Positions 1 to 5,408 of a stretch of 5,465 nucleotides of DNA are shown in pieces. The number at the start of each line of letters is the position of its first letter. Positions within the stretch are counted from its first letter, which is position 1. The stretch comes from Candidatus Roizmanbacteria bacterium (GTDB lineage: Bacteria > Patescibacteriota > Microgenomatia > UBA1406 > GWC2-37-13), in contig JALWZV010000043.1 of NCBI GenBank assembly GCA_027002315.1, positions 1 to 5,465 on the forward strand, written 5' to 3'. Made by a program: the position numbers and the translations under genes. The notes below the pieces were generated by a model that ran no database searches, was not told where the DNA came from, and saw only the letters and a program-made list of their open reading frames with translations.

Positions 1-1
1 C

Positions 2-181
2 AGCGTCAGATTTGTAAAACAGACAGATGCTCCAAGTATTGTTTTGGTAGATGAAGCTGGAGGTAAAGTATCAGATTTTCAAGGGAAAACTGTAAACTCT
101 AAAACCAAAAATATAGTTCTTTCCAATAATCAGGTTCATAATGAAATTATTGGTAATATAACTAATATTTTGAGTGAATAA
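2..181 (+). CDS. Inositol monophosphatase-family phosphatase, C-terminal fragment (5' end outside window)
   Basis: Reading frame 2 is open from the window edge to TAA at 179-181 and gives the last 59 residues of a protein. The segment DEAGGKVSDFQGK (visible residues 18-30), followed by NIVLSNNQVHNEI, matches the end of the FBPase/IMPase/HisN superfamily, where (E)EAGG-x-(V/L)-(T/S)D-x-x-G lies just after the last metal-binding Asp and a 'N-x-x-(I/V)-H-x-x-(I/L)' helix closes the fold. These enzymes are cytosolic Mg-dependent sugar-phosphate or inositol-phosphate phosphatases; this fragment cannot separate inositol-1-phosphatase, histidinol-phosphatase and fructose-1,6-bisphosphatase. The usual W-D-x-A before EAGG reads Q-T-D-A here, so the Asp appears shifted by one residue. 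The stop lies 9 nt before the cupin gene, which suggests co-transcription. The family call is fairly secure; the substrate is unknown. Confidence 0.8.
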   Translation, partial: SVRFVKQTDAPSIVLVDEAGGKVSDFQGKTVNSKTKNIVLSNNQVHNEIIGNITNILSE

Positions 182-190
182 TAATTATCT

Positions 191-571
191 ATGAAAGTTG
201 AAAAGGTTGTTTTAAAACCAAGATATAAAAAAGAAAATGGATTATGGGTTATAGATATTGACAAGGTCAAGGTTCCGTTTAAGATTGAGGAGCGTTCGGT
301 TATTTATATTCCTCCTGGTCAGTTAGGCGGAAATCATAAACATCCTAGAAAAGAGGCGTTTATCGGTATTGGAGAAGGGTTGGAATTAATATATAAGGAA
401 GGTAGCCAAATAAGAAGGTTAAGAATGAATCCCAAAGGGAAAACATATTTTTTTATCATTCCACCTTTTCTTGAGCATGCGGTTGTGAATAATTCAAAAA
501 GCCAGCAAGGAGTTTTAATTGAGTTTGCTGATCAATCTCAAAGAGATGTTGAGACTTGCGATATTGTTTAA
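191..571 (+). CDS. Small single-domain cupin protein
   Basis: This 126-residue protein is one beta-barrel cupin domain with nothing attached. Cupin motif 1 is at residues 46-61, with H49, H51 and E55 in the H-x-H-x3-E arrangement followed by a Gly-rich turn. Motif 2 is at residues 91-100, PPFLEHAVVN, with the fourth ligand H96 and the closing Asn. All four usual metal ligands are present, so it probably binds a divalent metal in the cytoplasm. Cupins include isomerases, epimerases, dioxygenases and ligand sensors, and the sequence does not say which. It lacks the features I would expect of RmlC or of FdtA-type sugar isomerases. It starts 9 nt after the phosphatase gene and has no Shine-Dalgarno sequence in the 20 nt upstream. 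An IMPase neighbour is compatible with sugar-phosphate or polyol metabolism, but that is inference. Confidence 0.85.
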   Translation: MKVEKVVLKPRYKKENGLWVIDIDKVKVPFKIEERSVIYIPPGQLGGNHKHPRKEAFIGIGEGLELIYKEGSQIRRLRMNPKGKTYFFIIPPFLEHAVVNNSKSQQGVLIEFADQSQRDVETCDIV

Positions 572-575
572 ACAA

Positions 576-605
576 TTGATCAGATCGAGATCTGGTGTTA
601 AAAAT
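576..605 (+). promoter_or_regulatory. Palindromic spacer element with possible weak promoter upstream of the PsbP-like gene
   Basis: Between the cupin stop and the next start lies CAGATC-GA-GATCTG (581-594), a perfect 6-bp inverted repeat. As RNA it could form a 7-bp stem (579-585 with 590-596, one G-U pair) and a CGAG loop. No T-tract follows, so it is not a standard intrinsic terminator. It lies between TTGATC (576-581) and TAAAAA (599-604), 17 nt apart, each matching 4 of 6 positions of the sigma-70 boxes. A palindrome inside a promoter spacer would suit a repressor site, but the promoter itself is weak. Three GATC tetramers fall within 578-592. Confidence 0.3.
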
Positions 606-613
606 GGTATATT

Positions 614-619
614 AAGGTG
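614..619 (+). promoter_or_regulatory. Shine-Dalgarno-like sequence AAGGTG
   Basis: AAGGTG ends 3 nt before ATG 623 and overlaps GTG 617, so it favours 623 as the initiation codon although the spacing is short. It is the only start in the window with such a sequence. Confidence 0.4.
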
Positions 620-1243
620 AAGATGGTAACAAATAGTTCTCGTAATAACTGGTTGAGAATAGGTTTTACTGTCTTAGTTGTAATTGTAGTTATAATCTTC
701 ATTTATAGATTTAGCAAACAAAGAAATAAGATAAATGAAGGGCGGCAGTCTTCATCTAGCTCATCAGCTCAAACAATAACGAACAAACCATTAGAAAACA
801 ACAACACAATCTCAAGTTGGAAAGTTTACAAGGATAATATTGATAAATGGGAAGTAAAGTACCCTGCAGATTGGCATGTTTTACCAAAAGTAGGTCCTGT
901 TACGAGTTTTACTGTTAGTAATGAAGATGGAGGGAAAGCTCCTATAACTGTGTCCATCTTTAAGAACACAGATGTAAGTGCAGAGACATTGGAATCAAGA
1001 AAAAAGTATTTTGCAGGTAAACCAAACGATTTTCAAGTATTAGAAGATATATCTGTAAATGGTAAATCTGGATTTGAGATTAAGTTTTTAAAGGTGAATC
1101 AGAGGGAGGCAATAATCAGTAAGGATTTAAGCAAGTCTTCTCAAATCCTCTTTACAATCTTTGTAATTTATAATAAAGCTTACGAAAAAAACGCATTAAG
1201 TATTTATAAAAAGATGCTTTCCACATTCAAATTATTAGATTAA
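617..1243 (+). CDS. Membrane-anchored extracytoplasmic PsbP-like protein
   Basis: The protein has a short basic N-terminus, one hydrophobic helix at about residues 13-30, a polar Lys/Arg segment, a run of six Ser at 45-50, then a globular domain from about residue 68 to the end. The domain opens with W-K-x-Y, has the signature YPADW at 82-86, and closes with a K-K-M-L-S-T-F-K segment. This pattern, 'YP..W' first and 'IL.TFKF'-like last, is typical of PsbP/Mog1-like domains in small bacterial surface proteins. No enzymatic residues are evident; a binding or structural role outside the membrane is likely. The longest frame begins at GTG 617, but AAGGTG at 614-619 resembles a Shine-Dalgarno sequence for ATG 623, which would drop two residues. 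I think 617 and 623 are about equally likely. The family assignment is by motif only. Confidence 0.82.
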   Translation: MKMVTNSSRNNWLRIGFTVLVVIVVIIFIYRFSKQRNKINEGRQSSSSSSAQTITNKPLENNNTISSWKVYKDNIDKWEVKYPADWHVLPKVGPVTSFTVSNEDGGKAPITVSIFKNTDVSAETLESRKKYFAGKPNDFQVLEDISVNGKSGFEIKFLKVNQREAIISKDLSKSSQILFTIFVIYNKAYEKNALSIYKKMLSTFKLLD

Positions 1244-1261
1244 ATTTATACTTGTTAAATA

Positions 1262-1666
1262 ATGACAAAAGTTTACTCAGCGGTAAAAGCTCTGATTAAA
1301 AGCGACGATAAATTTTTAATTATTGAGCAGGAATTTGATGGCAGGAGATACTTTGATCTTCCAGGAGGAAAAGTTGAGTATGGAGAATCTCCCTATGAGA
1401 CTTTAATTCGCGAAGTAAAGGAGGAGACATCTCTTGATATTGAGATACTTAAACCGCTTGGAGTATGGTGGTTCTTTAGAGCTTTTGATAAAGGACAAGT
1501 AATCTGCAACACCTTTATTTGTAAGCCAAAAAATACCAACATAGATTTAACTAAAAATCCGACCCATGAGAACATAATTAATTTTTATTGGTTTAATAAA
1601 GAGGAGCTTTTGAAATTGAATAATCTATTAGATAAGAGTTTAAGAAAGTTGTTTAAGACAACCTAA
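1262..1666 (+). CDS. Nudix hydrolase
   Basis: This 134-residue protein is one Nudix domain, a normal size for the family. The 23-residue Nudix box G-x5-E-x7-R-E-U-x-E-E-x-G-U spans residues 36-58: G36, E42, R50-E51, V52, E54-E55 and L58 are all present. The one deviation is Ser57 where Gly is usual. The three catalytic Glu (E51, E54, E55) that hold Mg are intact, so the enzyme should be active on a nucleoside diphosphate linked to another moiety. LPGG at 33-36 leads into the box, as is usual. Substrate cannot be read from the sequence; MutT-like sanitation of oxidised nucleotides and NDP-sugar or dinucleotide hydrolysis are all possible. It begins 18 nt after the PsbP-like gene without a Shine-Dalgarno sequence, and its stop is 1 nt before the C39-like gene. 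Confidence 0.95.
   Translation: MTKVYSAVKALIKSDDKFLIIEQEFDGRRYFDLPGGKVEYGESPYETLIREVKEETSLDIEILKPLGVWWFFRAFDKGQVICNTFICKPKNTNIDLTKNPTHENIINFYWFNKEELLKLNNLLDKSLRKLFKTT
1648..1662 (+). repeat. Short inverted repeat at the Nudix/C39 gene junction
   Basis: GTTGT (1648-1652) and ACAAC (1658-1662) are perfect complements around the loop TTAAG. The hairpin would lie over the last codons of the Nudix gene and end 5 nt before the next ATG, where a ribosome-binding site would sit. A 5-bp stem can easily be chance. Confidence 0.25.
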
Positions 1667-1667
1667 T

Positions 1668-2315
1668 ATGAAACTTAATATTCCTGTCATCAGACAAGAT
1701 AAAAACTCGGTTGATTGTGGACTAGCTTGTTTATCTATGTTATTGAATTATTACCATATAAACAAGAACATTAAAGAAATAAAAAAGGAGATAAGGGTTT
1801 ACAAAGGTTTGGGGAGTTACGCTCCTCAGTTGGGAATATATTTAATTAATAACAACTTTGAGGTGGAGATTGTAACGATGAATCCGTTTTTATTTGTTAA
1901 AAAATTGGAGAATAAACCGCAAAATTTTTTGTTGAGGTATTTGGAAAAGTTGTATAAGAATACGAAAAGAGATAAGCTCAAAACACCTTTAAGCTTTTTT
2001 ATAGAGTTTATGAAGTTGGGAGGAAAGCTTACAGTTAGGGTTCCAACTATAAAAGATATTAAAGAGGAGATTAAGAATAAAAGGCCTCTTTGCGCTTTGA
2101 TTACATCAAACTTTTTATTAGCAGATAAACCTGATTTTAACTTTCATTTTAATTTGATAACTGGGGTTGATGAACAATATATTTATGTGAATGACTCGTT
2201 GTGGGATTACAGAGGTGGAAAACATAAATACAAAATAGATGATTTTATGTATGCGCTTCATGCCAGCGCTTATGGTGACCCAGACAACGCGTCGATTATA
2301 AAAATAAAGAAATGA
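1668..2315 (+). CDS. Stand-alone C39-like papain-fold cysteine peptidase
   Basis: The first 25 residues carry the C39 signature: Q10 as oxyanion-hole Gln, then D-C-G-L-A-C-L-S-M-L with the presumed nucleophile C17. The second half carries F-H-F-N-L-I-T-G-V-D (H160) and Y-V-N-D-S (D176), completing a Cys-His-Asp triad. C39 domains usually cut double-Gly leader peptides during ABC export, but this 215-residue protein has no ABC or membrane segment and no signal peptide, so it looks cytosolic and independent. The Cys-to-His interval of 143 residues is much longer than the roughly 80 I remember for classical C39 domains; the extra Lys/Leu-rich stretch lies near residues 74-125. The start is 1 nt after the Nudix stop, suggesting translational coupling. 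No precursor peptide or transporter gene is nearby. It could also be a non-peptidase transglutaminase/amidase relative. The gene ends in TGA. Confidence 0.83.
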   Translation: MKLNIPVIRQDKNSVDCGLACLSMLLNYYHINKNIKEIKKEIRVYKGLGSYAPQLGIYLINNNFEVEIVTMNPFLFVKKLENKPQNFLLRYLEKLYKNTKRDKLKTPLSFFIEFMKLGGKLTVRVPTIKDIKEEIKNKRPLCALITSNFLLADKPDFNFHFNLITGVDEQYIYVNDSLWDYRGGKHKYKIDDFMYALHASAYGDPDNASIIKIKK

Positions 2316-2335
2316 GACAGAGTATAATTAACAAG

Positions 2336-2363
2336 TTGCAAACTTTTCTTTTCTGTGTAGAAT
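2336..2363 (+). promoter_or_regulatory. Possible sigma-70 promoter for the middle gene block
   Basis: In the 82-nt spacer 2316-2397, TTGCAA (2336-2341, 4 of 6 matches) and TAGAAT (2358-2363, 5 of 6) are 16 nt apart. Transcription would begin near 2370, giving a leader of about 27 nt before ATG 2398. A perfect TATAAT at 2323-2328 has no matching -35. The same DNA holds AAGTT-GCA-AACTT (2333-2345) followed by a T-rich run to 2352, which could instead act as a weak terminator of the left block. Confidence 0.35.
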
Positions 2364-2397
2364 GTAGACCATATAAATTATAAACTCATAAACAATC

Positions 2398-3042
2398 ATG
2401 AAAAGCATTTTTTCTTTTTTAAAAAAAATAGGCCTTCTTCATTTAGATATGGACAGTTATAACAACACTGATCTAAAGCTAAATAGCAACACTCTTACAA
2501 AGAAAACTTTAATATTTATAGTTGTGATATTAGTCATCTTGATTTTTGTTGTATTTTCAAGACGAGATAAGCGCAAAACAACTGCACATAATATACGCAA
2601 TAATGTTTCAGTTTGCAAAGTGACTCAACTATCAAAAAAAGCAGATAACCGTGTTACCGCAAAGATAGTTTTGGCTTCAAATGTGGGAGTAGACAAAACA
2701 CAAAAAACATATTCTTTAACTGAGTTAGATAACTTAGCTTTTGGTTACAAGGCAAAGAAAACGAGTAATGGGTACTATATCGCAAAGGAGATTTGCAAAG
2801 GGGATGTTTCTATTACAGGAGATAAGTTGTCTGCTGAAAACTGGAATTTCATAAAGGAAGACAGCCCTGGAGCTATCTCTAGTTTTGCTGGTAGTTATGA
2901 AAATTTTGCCTCAGACCAAAAAGATGGAACCAAGTTTAGATCGATCTCAAAACCAGGCAAATACACACTCTTTTTATACACAACAACAGATGGTAAAAAG
3001 TGGTATGTTGCTGCTCAGCACAATTTTGAGGTAACAAAATAA
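2398..3042 (+). CDS. Unrecognised single-pass membrane-anchored protein
   Basis: I do not recognise a family. The 214-residue protein has a 36-residue N-terminal segment (KSIFSFLKKIGLLHL, then polar), a strong hydrophobic helix at about 37-53 and a basic flank RRDKRK at 55-60. The remaining ~150 residues are polar. Their alternating pattern and the late KPGKYTLFLYTT...KWYVAAQHNFEV stretch (185-212) suggest a beta-sandwich ending like an Ig-like or carbohydrate-binding fold. Only two cysteines occur, C73 and C133, both on the presumed outer side, so they could form a disulfide. The layout resembles the PsbP-like protein upstream. Codons 4-10 include T6 and A8 runs (2408-2428). The gene has no Shine-Dalgarno sequence and is followed after 24 nt by the DUF5680 gene. 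It is probably real, given its length, anchor architecture and tight spacing; function is unknown. Confidence 0.8.
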   Translation: MKSIFSFLKKIGLLHLDMDSYNNTDLKLNSNTLTKKTLIFIVVILVILIFVVFSRRDKRKTTAHNIRNNVSVCKVTQLSKKADNRVTAKIVLASNVGVDKTQKTYSLTELDNLAFGYKAKKTSNGYYIAKEICKGDVSITGDKLSAENWNFIKEDSPGAISSFAGSYENFASDQKDGTKFRSISKPGKYTLFLYTTTDGKKWYVAAQHNFEVTK

Positions 3043-3066
3043 TTTTAATTTATTTTAAATATAAAA

Positions 3067-3537
3067 ATGATGAGTTTAAGTGAACTGCGTAAGTTTTTAG
3101 TGAAGGCAAAAAAATCAACTTATGCGTCTGGAGATCTTGCAAAAAGTATTCGTAACAAGGATAAATCAACTACCTTAATTTTTGAAAGTGGGGATTGGAA
3201 ATATCATGATAACTATTTTGGTGGTGAGCCATATGGAGGAAGAGAGGTTGTGTTTTTTAAAAACAAACCAGTCTATATTATGGTTTATTATGGACGTGTT
3301 TACAGTTCAGTATCTGAGTTTGGAGATGTTTATAAAGTACTACAGAGCGCTTTGAAGCTAATTCCAGAAAACAATCCTTATCGTGGTCCTGAAAAATACG
3401 TTCAAGGCGGTTTTAGGTACGAGAATCACTTTACTGGTGAAGTTGATAACTTTTCTGGAGAGGAAAGTATATTCGAAGATAATAAAGAAATATATAAATC
3501 AAGATATATTGGTGGATTAGTTGATTTAAGGAAGTAA
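3067..3537 (+). CDS. DUF5680 domain protein
   Basis: The 156-residue protein matches from memory the DUF5680 pattern along its whole length: FLVKAKKSTYASG (10-22), GDWKYHDNYFGG (42-53), GREVVF (58-63), MVYYGRV (72-78), NPYRGP (103-108) and a closing GGLV (149-152). Many relatives carry an N-terminal helix-turn-helix domain; this one is the bare domain, with neither signal peptide nor membrane helix, so it is probably cytoplasmic. The conserved aromatic and Gly residues suggest a compact alpha/beta fold. No catalytic residues are established and the function is unknown. The start has two ATGs in tandem (3067 and 3070) after an all A/T leader; either could be used. It lies 24 nt after the anchored protein and 24 nt before the transporter, so the three may be co-transcribed, but nothing shows they act together. 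Confidence 0.85.
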   Translation: MMSLSELRKFLVKAKKSTYASGDLAKSIRNKDKSTTLIFESGDWKYHDNYFGGEPYGGREVVFFKNKPVYIMVYYGRVYSSVSEFGDVYKVLQSALKLIPENNPYRGPEKYVQGGFRYENHFTGEVDNFSGEESIFEDNKEIYKSRYIGGLVDLRK

Positions 3538-3540
3538 TTA

Positions 3541-3552
3541 TTTATTTATTTA
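3541..3552 (+). repeat. TTTA tetranucleotide repeat in the spacer before the transporter
   Basis: Three exact TTTA units (3541-3552), with a partial TTA before them, fill half of the 24-nt spacer. Because the tract precedes the ATG at 3562, a change in copy number would alter leader length rather than reading frame. Low complexity in an AT-rich genome is the simplest explanation. Confidence 0.4.
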
Positions 3553-3561
3553 TAAACTTTT

Positions 3562-4404
3562 ATGAACTGGTTTGGTTATGCTTTATCAGCTGTTTTTGTT
3601 TTTAGTTTTTACGATATCTTAAGTCGTCACTTAGGTAAAAATTCTAAGAATCCGCAAGCCTTTTCGGTTATGTTTAATTTACTTTCATCTTTTGTAGCCT
3701 TGATATTTTTTATATTTTTACCTAGTAAGTTTGAAGCAAAAACATTTTGGTTAATTGTTATAGGAGTAGTTGGTCTTGTTATTTGGGGTTTGTTTGGAAG
3801 AATAGAATACGAGGCTCATAAAAGAGTACAGGCATCGATATTAACAATATTTACACGTCTTGCTTACGTTGTGACATTCATATTAGCAGTGGTATTTTTA
3901 CATGAGGGTGTAACTTTTAAGAAAGTTACGGCGCTTGTTCTTATTCTTGTTGCTAATTTTTTAGTAGCTTCAAAATTAAAGAAAAAAGATTTAAAAGGTG
4001 TAATTTACGCTATTCTCTTATCTTTTGTGTTAGGGTTTGGTTGGTTTATTGATAAGTTTGTTTCTAGTAAATGGGGAATTAGTTTTTATATTTTACTTAG
4101 TTTTTTATCTCCTGCCATAGTTAGTTTTTTATTACCTCCTTTAAATTTAAAAACGCTTAGAAATGAGATAAAAAATAGCACATCTTTGATCTTTATATTA
4201 CCCGTGATTAATGTAGGTGGATATTACTTGTTACTTAAAGCTTTTTCTTTAGGAGAAGGTTCAAGAGTTATCTTAGTCATAGCCTTTACACAGATTCTAA
4301 CAATACTGTTAGGAGTTTTTATCTTAAACGAAAGAGAACATTTTTATAGGAAAATATTGGCTGGAGCAATTAGTGTTATTGCCCTTATACTTCTCAAGAC
4401 TTAA
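3562..4404 (+). CDS. EamA/DMT-family membrane transporter
   Basis: This 280-residue, very hydrophobic protein has the length and about ten transmembrane helices of the drug/metabolite transporter superfamily. It is built as two EamA repeats, roughly residues 1-137 and 145-280. Each half ends with the hallmark F-(L/I)-x-(H/N)-E followed by a final helix: FLHEG at 112-116 and FILNERE at 253-259, with the conserved Glu at 115 and 257. A basic cytoplasmic linker (KLKKKDLK, 138-145) joins the halves. DMT proteins exchange metabolites, amino acids, nucleotide sugars or toxic compounds across the inner membrane; specificity and direction cannot be read. Its neighbours give no clear substrate. The gene has no Shine-Dalgarno sequence, follows the DUF5680 gene by 24 nt, and its last 11 nt overlap the last 11 nt of the gene on the other strand. 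Confidence 0.95.
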   Translation: MNWFGYALSAVFVFSFYDILSRHLGKNSKNPQAFSVMFNLLSSFVALIFFIFLPSKFEAKTFWLIVIGVVGLVIWGLFGRIEYEAHKRVQASILTIFTRLAYVVTFILAVVFLHEGVTFKKVTALVLILVANFLVASKLKKKDLKGVIYAILLSFVLGFGWFIDKFVSSKWGISFYILLSFLSPAIVSFLLPPLNLKTLRNEIKNSTSLIFILPVINVGGYYLLLKAFSLGEGSRVILVIAFTQILTILLGVFILNEREHFYRKILAGAISVIALILLKT

Positions 4405-5281
4405 TTTTTTTGAATTTTAAGTAAGCGAATATAACTCCGATTGCTATAACTAGTACTACGATTAGTACAAATATATATTTGATGAAGTTATCGCTTTGTT
4501 TTTTGTTTTCTTGCGGTGGTTTAGTTTGAGTATCTGGTTTGGTGGAAGAAGATGATGATGTTTTTACAGTTGGCATGATATTAGTAGGTTGTGTTGTTGA
4601 GGTTGTGACTATTGCTTCAGTTGTCGGTGTTGGAGTTAATGTAGGAGTATTAGTTGGTGTTGGTGTGTCAGTTGGGGTTGCTGTTGGTTCATCTTCTCCT
4701 AAGACAACGGTGTGATATTCCAAAGTTAGATAAGGCTTATTACTGGTCTCTTTAGTTTTAATACGAAAAAGAACATCAGAGCTTGAGTTGGTGGTGATAT
4801 AAAGACCATTATTTTCAACATCTCCGTTTTGCCAAGCTAAGATAATTGGTGTTATCTCAATACCTTTCCATCCGTCAGAGATATTTATCGATGTGGTAAC
4901 ATCATAACTTCTATCTGATGATTGATGTGGGCCATGGTTCCAGTTAGCAGTGTTTTCGTCAAATGTAGGAATGTGGTTGTTGGGACCGATGCGAATATTT
5001 GTGTTGGACGTGTGTTGATGATCATAAACATAAAAGTGCAACGTTGCCTTATCTATTACTGCCTCAGGTGGAATGGTGATTGTCTCAAAGCCGATAAGAG
5101 CGTTGCTTTTGGCTGGAGTGTTTGCCACTGTCATATGGTCGCTTGTTCCGTAGCTCGTGTTTCCTGCGGAGATAACAATAAACGTGTCGTTGTTCACATC
5201 TACAGTTTTAGTAGTTGCAAAGACATTTTTGGGTAAAGAAAAAAGAAGGAAGAAGGCGATGATAAAAAATATTTTTTTCAT
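4394..5281 (-). CDS. Surface-anchored DNRLRE-domain protein with Thr/Pro stalk
   Basis: Residues 1-22 are a Sec signal peptide (MKK, hydrophobic core, probable cut after VFA). Residues 27-190 form a DNRLRE-type beta-sandwich: D-x-(F/Y)-I near 32, an 'ALIGFETITIPP' strand at 61-72, 'ATLHFYVYD' at 79-87, N-W after an acidic stretch at 113-114, a GWKGIEIT...ILAW segment at 138-150, and the closing KPYLTLEYH at 182-190. Such domains occur in secreted, often carbohydrate-binding proteins. A Thr/Pro/Ser stalk follows (194-264), then a membrane helix (266-287) and a basic tail KFKKIKS. There is no LPXTG, so anchoring is by the helix itself, domain outside. The domain is not a known catalytic unit; adhesion or polymer binding is likely. 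A strong promoter lies just upstream (5306-5334), no Shine-Dalgarno sequence is seen, and the gene ends in TGA. Confidence 0.9.
   Translation of the reverse strand: MKKIFFIIAFFLLFSLPKNVFATTKTVDVNNDTFIVISAGNTSYGTSDHMTVANTPAKSNALIGFETITIPPEAVIDKATLHFYVYDHQHTSNTNIRIGPNNHIPTFDENTANWNHGPHQSSDRSYDVTTSINISDGWKGIEITPIILAWQNGDVENNGLYITTNSSSDVLFRIKTKETSNKPYLTLEYHTVVLGEDEPTATPTDTPTPTNTPTLTPTPTTEAIVTTSTTQPTNIMPTVKTSSSSSTKPDTQTKPPQENKKQSDNFIKYIFVLIVVLVIAIGVIFAYLKFKKIKS
4490..4702 (-). repeat. Thr/Pro/Ser-rich stalk-coding segment
   Basis: This codes for residues 194-264 of the surface protein. The first part (200-220) is nearly pure T-P and T-x-T-P alternation and the later part is rich in Thr, Ser, Gln and Lys. 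On the + strand it appears as imperfect GTTGGTGT-like units. Such stalks are extended, often glycosylated, and hold a domain away from the membrane. The units are too diverged at DNA level to be a simple tandem array. Confidence 0.75.
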
Positions 5282-5305
5282 CTTTTTTATGAAAATTGTT
5301 GAGTC

Positions 5306-5334
5306 ATTTTATAGGTTTAAGTATTAGTTGTCAA
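5306..5334 (-). promoter_or_regulatory. Sigma-70 promoter of the surface-protein gene
   Basis: On the minus strand, TTGACA (5334-5329, perfect) and TAAAAT (5311-5306, 5 of 6) are exactly 17 nt apart. The expected start of transcription is near 5299, giving a short leader of about 18 nt before ATG 5281. This is the best promoter match in the window and implies the gene is transcribed on its own. Confidence 0.75.
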
Positions 5335-5374
5335 GGGAGTAAAATTTAGTTGTTACACCAATTTGATAATGTCA

Positions 5375-5384
5375 TAGTTAACTA
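5375..5384. promoter_or_regulatory. 10-bp palindrome TAGTTAACTA, possible operator
   Basis: A perfect 10-bp palindrome lies about 40 bp upstream of the -35 box of the minus-strand promoter. Flanking it are two copies of AATGTCA (5368-5374 and 5391-5397). Position and symmetry would suit a regulator site, but AT-rich palindromes of this length arise by chance. Confidence 0.2.
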
Positions 5385-5408
5385 GACGAAAATGTCACCC
5401 CTATCTGA

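Noticed and set aside
1247..1252. TATACT before the Nudix gene as a promoter
   Set aside because: No acceptable -35 box lies at the right distance, and the gene is 18 nt from its upstream neighbour, so read-through is simpler.
1393..1575. 60-residue open frame on the minus strand
   Set aside because: It lies wholly inside the Nudix gene, antisense to the catalytic box, and its product has no recognisable domain; it is a shadow of the real frame.
2323..2328. Perfect TATAAT just after the C39-like gene as a -10 box
   Set aside because: No -35-like sequence is found 15-19 nt upstream and no TG extension precedes it; the hexamer is expected by chance in such AT-rich DNA.
4400..4421. CTTAA...TTAAG around a T7 run as a shared bidirectional terminator
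   Set aside because: Only five A/T-dominated base pairs form and the T7 lies in the loop rather than after the stem, so it does not meet the pattern of an intrinsic terminator.
4622..4687. Thr/Pro stalk DNA as a tandem repeat array or CRISPR-like array
   Set aside because: Units are short and differ at DNA level, with no constant spacer; the regularity comes from the protein composition.
4922..5236. 104-residue open frame on the plus strand
   Set aside because: It is antisense to the DNRLRE domain of the surface protein, its product is rich in Cys, Val and Met with no domain, and the opposite frame has a clear signal peptide and fold.
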